In this document: positions 62,101 to 64,000 of the stretch, in pieces
How positions within the stretch are numbered: the first letter of the stretch is position 1
How the letters are laid out: each line of letters starts with the position of its first letter
Source of the DNA: Phorcus lineatus
Lineage: Eukaryota; Mollusca; Gastropoda; Trochida; Trochidae
Direction: 5' to 3'
DNA length: 64,000 nucleotides
Assembly: GCA_921293015.1 (NCBI GenBank)
Contig: OV121087.1
Coordinates: 37,803,235-37,867,234 of the forward strand
Position numbers and translations under genes: made by a program
The notes under the pieces: model-generated
What the model was told of the DNA's origin: nothing
The model's database searches: none
What the model saw: only the letters and a program-made list of their open reading frames with translations

Positions 62101-63423
62101 ATGTTATTCCCTTTTGAGGACAAATGTTCCGTGTGCCATTGAAAACGTATCTTGTTAATCCCTTGTTCCCGAAAAGACTTTACCCACGTTACGACTCGCC
62201 TGGAGTGACGGCCGACTGACGTTGAGTCGAGATTTAGGTCACGTTTATCAGTTCAAAACGTGACAGTTTTCGCGTGTTTAAGCTGAATAACTGATTTGTA
62301 GCTGAAACCAAGTCTATAAATGAAAATAATTAAATGAGTTTTGCTCTCAGTTGTAGTTTTTTTAATGTGTTTCTTTATCAAATTTAATGAACTACATTAC
62401 ACCAAAGCAGCGTACGTTTTCCGAAGTGAAGGAGCCGACATTCCAATCACCAGTGTAAAGTATTAATCCGCGTTTTGAGTTTCTCTTTAGAGAAGTTAAA
62501 TTTTACTTTAATTTGACGATGTTTTCATTGTAAAAAACGTGGGCAATAAATAGGATACAAAACTCGTTCCCCTTTCATATCAAGTTTATGCCCCTCGTAA
62601 AATAATTTTGTTTTGTCACTCGCCAAGGCTCGTGACAAAGCAAAATTATTTCACTTGGGACATAAACTTGATATGAAAGGGGAAGCTCGTTTGATATCCT
62701 ATAACTATAAAATGTTTACTTAAGTATGATCAAGTGATTTTGTGAGACATATTGCTGTCTACATGGAGAAAAACTATTCTTAAAAATATAGAAAATCATA
62801 ATAATAGTATATATTCTCAAGTTTAGTAACTTTACTTCACACAATTCATTTCATGTAGACTAAGACTCAATGTCTCTTTTACAGGATGAGATAGAAGAAA
62901 ACCTGAGGAATTATTTGAAAACAGAAGGCGGTCTCACTGAGAAGGATATCCATGTCCATGTAAGATATTGCATGACTTTTCATTATTAGCTACTAAATTG
63001 ATTATGAACTTTTAGTGAAGGACAGGGTATATAGTGTTTGCAATTCCATTTGTCCACCCGTAGGTATGTACCTTCAATTGGGACATCATGAAATGTATTC
63101 TTTTCACAGTTTGCATAGTGACTCAACATAGTGAAGTGATTAAGTACCCGAAAAGGCTCAAAATGTTTTCGTATTAGCTCGTATATTATATTGTTATTGT
63201 AATGGGCACGCTTTCTGGACATCCCTTTGGTTTTGTACGAAATAGTTGTCCATCTTTGCGCTTCTGTTAACATTGTGATACATTAAAAAATAAAAACACA
63301 TAATCACCTTTTGTACAGGTGGTGACACTGGACTATGGCAGGAAAGACCAAAATCCTATGGAGAATGTCCGATTCTACAAGAAAGCCGAACTTGACAAAG
63401 CGTTCCCACTTCCAAAGTCTCAG
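41123..63423 (+). CDS. SAMHD1-like: Gene B: SAMHD1-like dNTP triphosphohydrolase (both ends incomplete)
   Basis: Ten exons with GT-AG borders are readable: 41123-41283, 41622-41737, 41962-42029, 42139-42288, 55208-55420, 57408-57499, 60910-60966, 61383-61581, 62885-62959 and 63319-63423. The product should convert dNTPs to nucleoside and triphosphate and help set the dNTP pool. Conserved blocks in order: [43 protein letters not shown] (HD His 1); [15 protein letters not shown] (HD pair); [20 protein letters not shown] and DYFARD (last metal Asp); [16 protein letters not shown] (allosteric-pocket Arg/His/Lys); [15 protein letters not shown]. Residues equivalent to human His167, His206, Asp207 and Asp311 are all present, so the catalytic core looks functional. 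The exon after 63423 (equivalent to gene A 13118-13264) is beyond the window. The 12.9-kb intron 4 is mostly a Ty3/Gypsy element. Confidence 0.93.
42289..43905 (+). other. Intron of gene B before the LTR element
   Basis: Single-copy-looking AT-rich intron with no motif recognised. Confidence 0.5.
43906..45255 (+). repeat. 5' LTR
   Basis: Begins TG and ends CA as usual. Contains AATAAA near 45201 as a possible polyadenylation signal. The bases following it (TGGAGCCCCCAG at 45259) would be the primer-binding site. I could not assign the tRNA. Confidence 0.95.
46616..48100 (+). CDS. gag of the Ty3/Gypsy element
   Basis: About 494 codons from [15 protein letters not shown]; the frame is open upstream to 46529, but this ATG looks the natural start. 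An acidic N-terminal region is followed by a capsid-like domain beginning [20 protein letters not shown] and including [11 protein letters not shown] and [14 protein letters not shown]. That wording is reminiscent of PNMA-type capsid proteins, a vertebrate family domesticated from Ty3/Gypsy gag. A Gly/Pro/Tyr-rich stretch with repeated YGxGYLGSSE units comes next. Near the end is one CCHC zinc knuckle ([14 protein letters not shown]) for RNA binding. It would build the particle shell. Confidence 0.88.
   Translation: MDFTDREIQNMLEVFRRKKLKPKADTPDEFESWFDDYSALKQEEFVEKDPGTSDDVFQFTLPSASQFSSRARDTNVASTPATEQSHGTSASLDPGLVYQQLPKISFFSGDSGKDSDYEQWRYEVACLMNKRTKLSEDNLHEVIRRSLKGEAAMIARNLGPQTSTSTLLSKFQSMFGEVDMTESRMSNFYSARQKDKESVSSWCCCLQLLLSKAMENEFISFQKKDEMLRNMLWCGLRPELKGSSRYKFDQTSNLNDLLKALREIEGEQAKVDSKPQASVKMASTSQPEWRKEMGNLQSMVKALTTEVSELKKGHQSQPSFHQPNRGQGHSGYRGRRPRFLGRGGRGQVNFDFEPVGPGYFESSALAAPRPQPPYGQGYLGSSEFAAPATQPPYGKGYLGSSELASSAPQPPTVYDNSSYPATPQDPLQFQAPHGPGDSDPAQDFTQDQRYRPAREDAVCWNCGYAGHLHYGCTVRSDHRRRPLNYRRPMGRGRL
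48154..52755 (+). CDS. pol of the Ty3/Gypsy element
   Basis: An open frame of about 1530 codons just downstream of gag in another frame, with no early ATG. Domains in order, counting from 48160: aspartic protease ([13 protein letters not shown], residue 12 on); reverse transcriptase ([32 protein letters not shown] near 460); RNase H ([15 protein letters not shown] near 620); integrase with HHCC zinc finger (near 870-925), catalytic [14 protein letters not shown] and NGITERFN (first D near 938, E near 1035). A tail of about 300 residues is rich in Glu/Pro and ends with a very basic stretch ([15 protein letters not shown]), a shape known from other Gypsy integrase tails. The 5' LTR would drive expression. 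Confidence 0.93.
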   Translation, partial: TEVDIAVEDISVPALLDTGATVSIMSESFHRSNLSHIPIHPLGDVLDIECAGGENLPYLGYVDVVIQTSGSSVPPKSCLLLVVPDTQYNKRVPVLLGTNILKPLLEECKTSYGTKFLQKADLFTPYYLAFRTIVLQERSIRQNNWRLAYVRSCEPTGVLIGPNSRVVIKGQLTKALQFPRVCALLQPTEDSRLSPDLDIAPIIVDYDANSPGTVDVHISNVTTRTVAVPPKALICELQPVTLTEPVKGLPVDRDTLFNEIDVDLQGLTERQVDQGLGLILKFQDIFSKGENDLGHSSAVKHKINLTDDTPFKQRHRRIPPSMYEEVQSHLTQLLSAGVIRKSHSPWASNVVLARKKDGKLRMCIDFRQLNQRSVKDSYALPRIEELLDHLGGMKYFSVLDMKSGYHQVELYEEHKDRTAFTVGPLGFYEYNRMPFGLCNAPATYQRLMEECLVGLNLRICLIYLDDLIIFSRTYEEHMERLDQVFRRLQESGLKLAPKKCKFFKRRVKYVGYVISENGIETDPDKVNKITEWPTPENPDQVRKFLGFAGYYRKFVKGFSTIARPLSKLLPQCSTKKSKSRKPLDHIDWIWGPDQECAFQELKKRLTSPPILGYADYLKPFELHIDASGRGLGSVLYQEQDGHLKVIAYASRSLNKSEINYSAHMLEFLGLKWAVTERFHDYLYGHYFEVVTDNNPLTYVLTTAKLDATGHRWLAALSGYNFTIRYRLGKANIDADTLSRLPGLCKSKDDQIPTDSVKAICNLANATNFVESLSLSTNIAEEDEAPLTEDACENNARDLRKAQAKDPVLSIIVEHVKSGKRLDRSQHMGNPEVASYSRVFQSLRIRRGVLFRVTTVDGEEQEQLILPKRCRLSALHSLHDDAGHPGRDRTLSLIRDRFFWPGMTKDIDNHIQQCNRCLRRKCTTTRAPLVSIQTSQPLELVCMDFLTLEPSKGGQQHILVVTDHFTKYAQAYPTKNMTAKTTADVFFNNFVVHYGLPKRIHSDQGQNFVGKLMTELCSLTGMDKSRTTPYHPMGNGITERFNRTLLSMLGTLDPDKKKDWKSFVGPLVHSYNCTRHETTGQSPFFLMFGRHPRLPIDLAFGLDITNTKSTSVSKYTRALQDRLRTAYDLAVKNTGSAQTRQKTNYDLRARAATLEVGDRVLVKRLAFEGKHKLADKWEEDVYTVLHQPNTSIPVFTVAKENGDGPRRTLHRNLLLPIGSLPLQEQGKVPSASRERKPKPVNSPSVHRDVTIQENDESEEEEPEEILFFSSKPAEATDYPAARPTEVNTEDTVETTIPPVRPMPLEQEETSVCTEPALEVNVQMDEERNMDDSGDVHDSGHLAPQEPHIEAIKEKPPDPEEALAEVDPTAIEEITLPEPYALPSILEEAEQAAEEESSAELEPSVVPSSVIDVTDDQSVEEETFQKICDVSPGNLSREPDGEPEEGSSILQPPPRQRRRRRLLPQIPPLALRRSTRQRRAPQRYGDIVMSASSSDTAWSERSEYLKTLYNAGAFDVMPTNISRAVMDLVHGKTEC
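52769..52783 (+). promoter_or_regulatory. Polypurine tract of the LTR element
   Basis: GGGGAGGGAAG directly precedes the 3' LTR and fits the plus-strand primer site. Confidence 0.8.
52784..54131 (+). repeat. 3' LTR
   Basis: Almost identical to the 5' LTR over its whole length; same ends. Short frames inside both LTRs are shared copies of non-coding DNA. Confidence 0.95.
54136..55207 (+). other. Intron of gene B after the LTR element
   Basis: AT-rich; nothing recognised. It ends in a good acceptor (CTTGCAG) before the exon that carries the last metal-binding Asp. Confidence 0.5.
57818..60398. mobile_element. GGGCCGG-TIR DNA element in an intron of gene B
   Basis: The left end GGGCCGGTATTCACAAAACC and the right end, complement GGGCCGGTATTCACAAAACT, form about 25 bp of inverted match. 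The 2.58-kb interior has no transposase of its own; it is AT-rich and rich in CTTAAGAATTCTTAA-like text near the right end. No clear target duplication was seen. I recall MITE-like repeats with similar ends in marine invertebrates but cannot assign a superfamily. A deleted Tc1 is nested in its left part. Confidence 0.6.
57860..58821 (-). mobile_element. Internally deleted Tc1 nested in the GGGCCGG element
   Basis: TA-flanked ends TACACTGAAGATC...GAACTTGTCACC on the left and GGTGACAAG...TTCAGTGTA on the right are inverted partners. On the minus strand a transposase start [12 protein letters not shown] is followed in broken frames by [35 protein letters not shown] and [25 protein letters not shown] (first catalytic D). 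The part with the second D and the E is missing, so at about 0.96 kb it lacks roughly a third of a normal copy. Confidence 0.8.
62551..62701. repeat. Foldback element (MITE-like hairpin)
   Basis: The arms about 62551-62620 and 62630-62701 pair as reverse complements with scattered mismatches; the core CCCCTTTCATATCAAGTTTATG matches CATAAACTTGATATGAAAGGGG. The terminal TAGGATA pairs with TATCCTA. It lies in the intron between gene B exons 8 and 9. Confidence 0.85.
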
Positions 63424-64000
63424 GTTATGATTTCGTAGCTATTTTCACGATTTGCACACTGTCCTTTAAGAATTGAATGCCATTTTGTGTGTTTGTAATG
63501 GAAAATGGATGATGTCAAAGCTTTTGCGAGCTTGCCAACGTCTTGACATGAGAGTTTGAATGTAGCTTCGCCACCATTCGTTTTCCTTTGCACTACACAT
63601 AATGGCAATCAATTCTCATCAGTTTGCATCAAATATGGAATGGGAAAGCGGAGTAATGCAAAATCTGTCTTTGCCTCTGAAAGAATAACTTACTAAAATG
63701 ACAAACATTCCGATTGTTACAATGTTATCGTATGTTTAGTCATCAAGGTTTGAAATCACTTACTGGCCGTGCTAATAAGGCTATATGAAACATGCAAAGT
63801 AATAAAATGAATGCAAGTATAGGAGATCGGAGATTCCTCATGAATAATGTCATGTCATTGCAGCCTCCATTTTCTCCTATCTCTTCATCAAAATATGTGA
63901 AGAACAGTTGATAAGTAAGATGCTGATCACAATCGCCCCATTCGTATTACGTATGGATACATCATGAGTGTCTAGCTTGGTACGTTGCGTCACGCTTCCC
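63424..64000 (+). other. Start of the next intron of gene B
   Basis: It begins with donor GTTATG after the last readable exon. No further exon is seen before the window ends; in gene A the equivalent intron is 6.4 kb. Confidence 0.5.

Overview
The window looks like animal nuclear DNA, most likely from a mollusc and probably a bivalve. It is AT-rich, its genes are split by GT-AG introns, and introns and spacers are crowded with Tc1 transposons, truncated LINEs, MITE-like foldbacks, microsatellites and one large Ty3/Gypsy element. All exon limits were read by eye from splice sites and by comparison with family sequences recalled from memory. No search or transcript data were available.

The backbone is a head-to-tail pair of SAMHD1-like genes on the + strand. 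Gene A (3543-15260) enters from the left with only its C-terminal half in view. Its last exon encodes a P2X7-type C-terminal 'ballast' domain, reached through a Lys/Ser/Ala/Pro-rich linker, so the product is a SAMHD1-like dNTPase tail fused to a cysteine-rich module known for binding zinc and guanine nucleotide. Gene B (41123-63423, running off the right end) carries the whole HD catalytic core with its metal-binding His/Asp residues. Its C-terminal exons lie beyond the window. Matching exons of A and B share lengths and intron phases, so they are tandem duplicates.

Between them lie: a broken minus-strand gene (16456-19246) with an AT-hook and a transposase-like core; a near-perfect 66-bp foldback; a TTAA-flanked MITE; a duplicated block (28.9 and 31.05 kb) ending in similar splice donors; a long inverted repeat with ~590-bp arms (32953-35779); a nearly complete Tc1 (35992-37501); and LINE pieces.

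The introns hold most of the other mobile DNA. Gene A has a Tc1 with one frameshift (4291-5820) and a LINE split by a decayed Tc1 (7985-11515). Gene B has a 10.2-kb Ty3/Gypsy element with almost identical LTRs (43906-54131) and a TIR element carrying a nested Tc1 (57818-60398). No CRISPR array, rRNA gene, confident tRNA gene or prokaryotic operon was seen.
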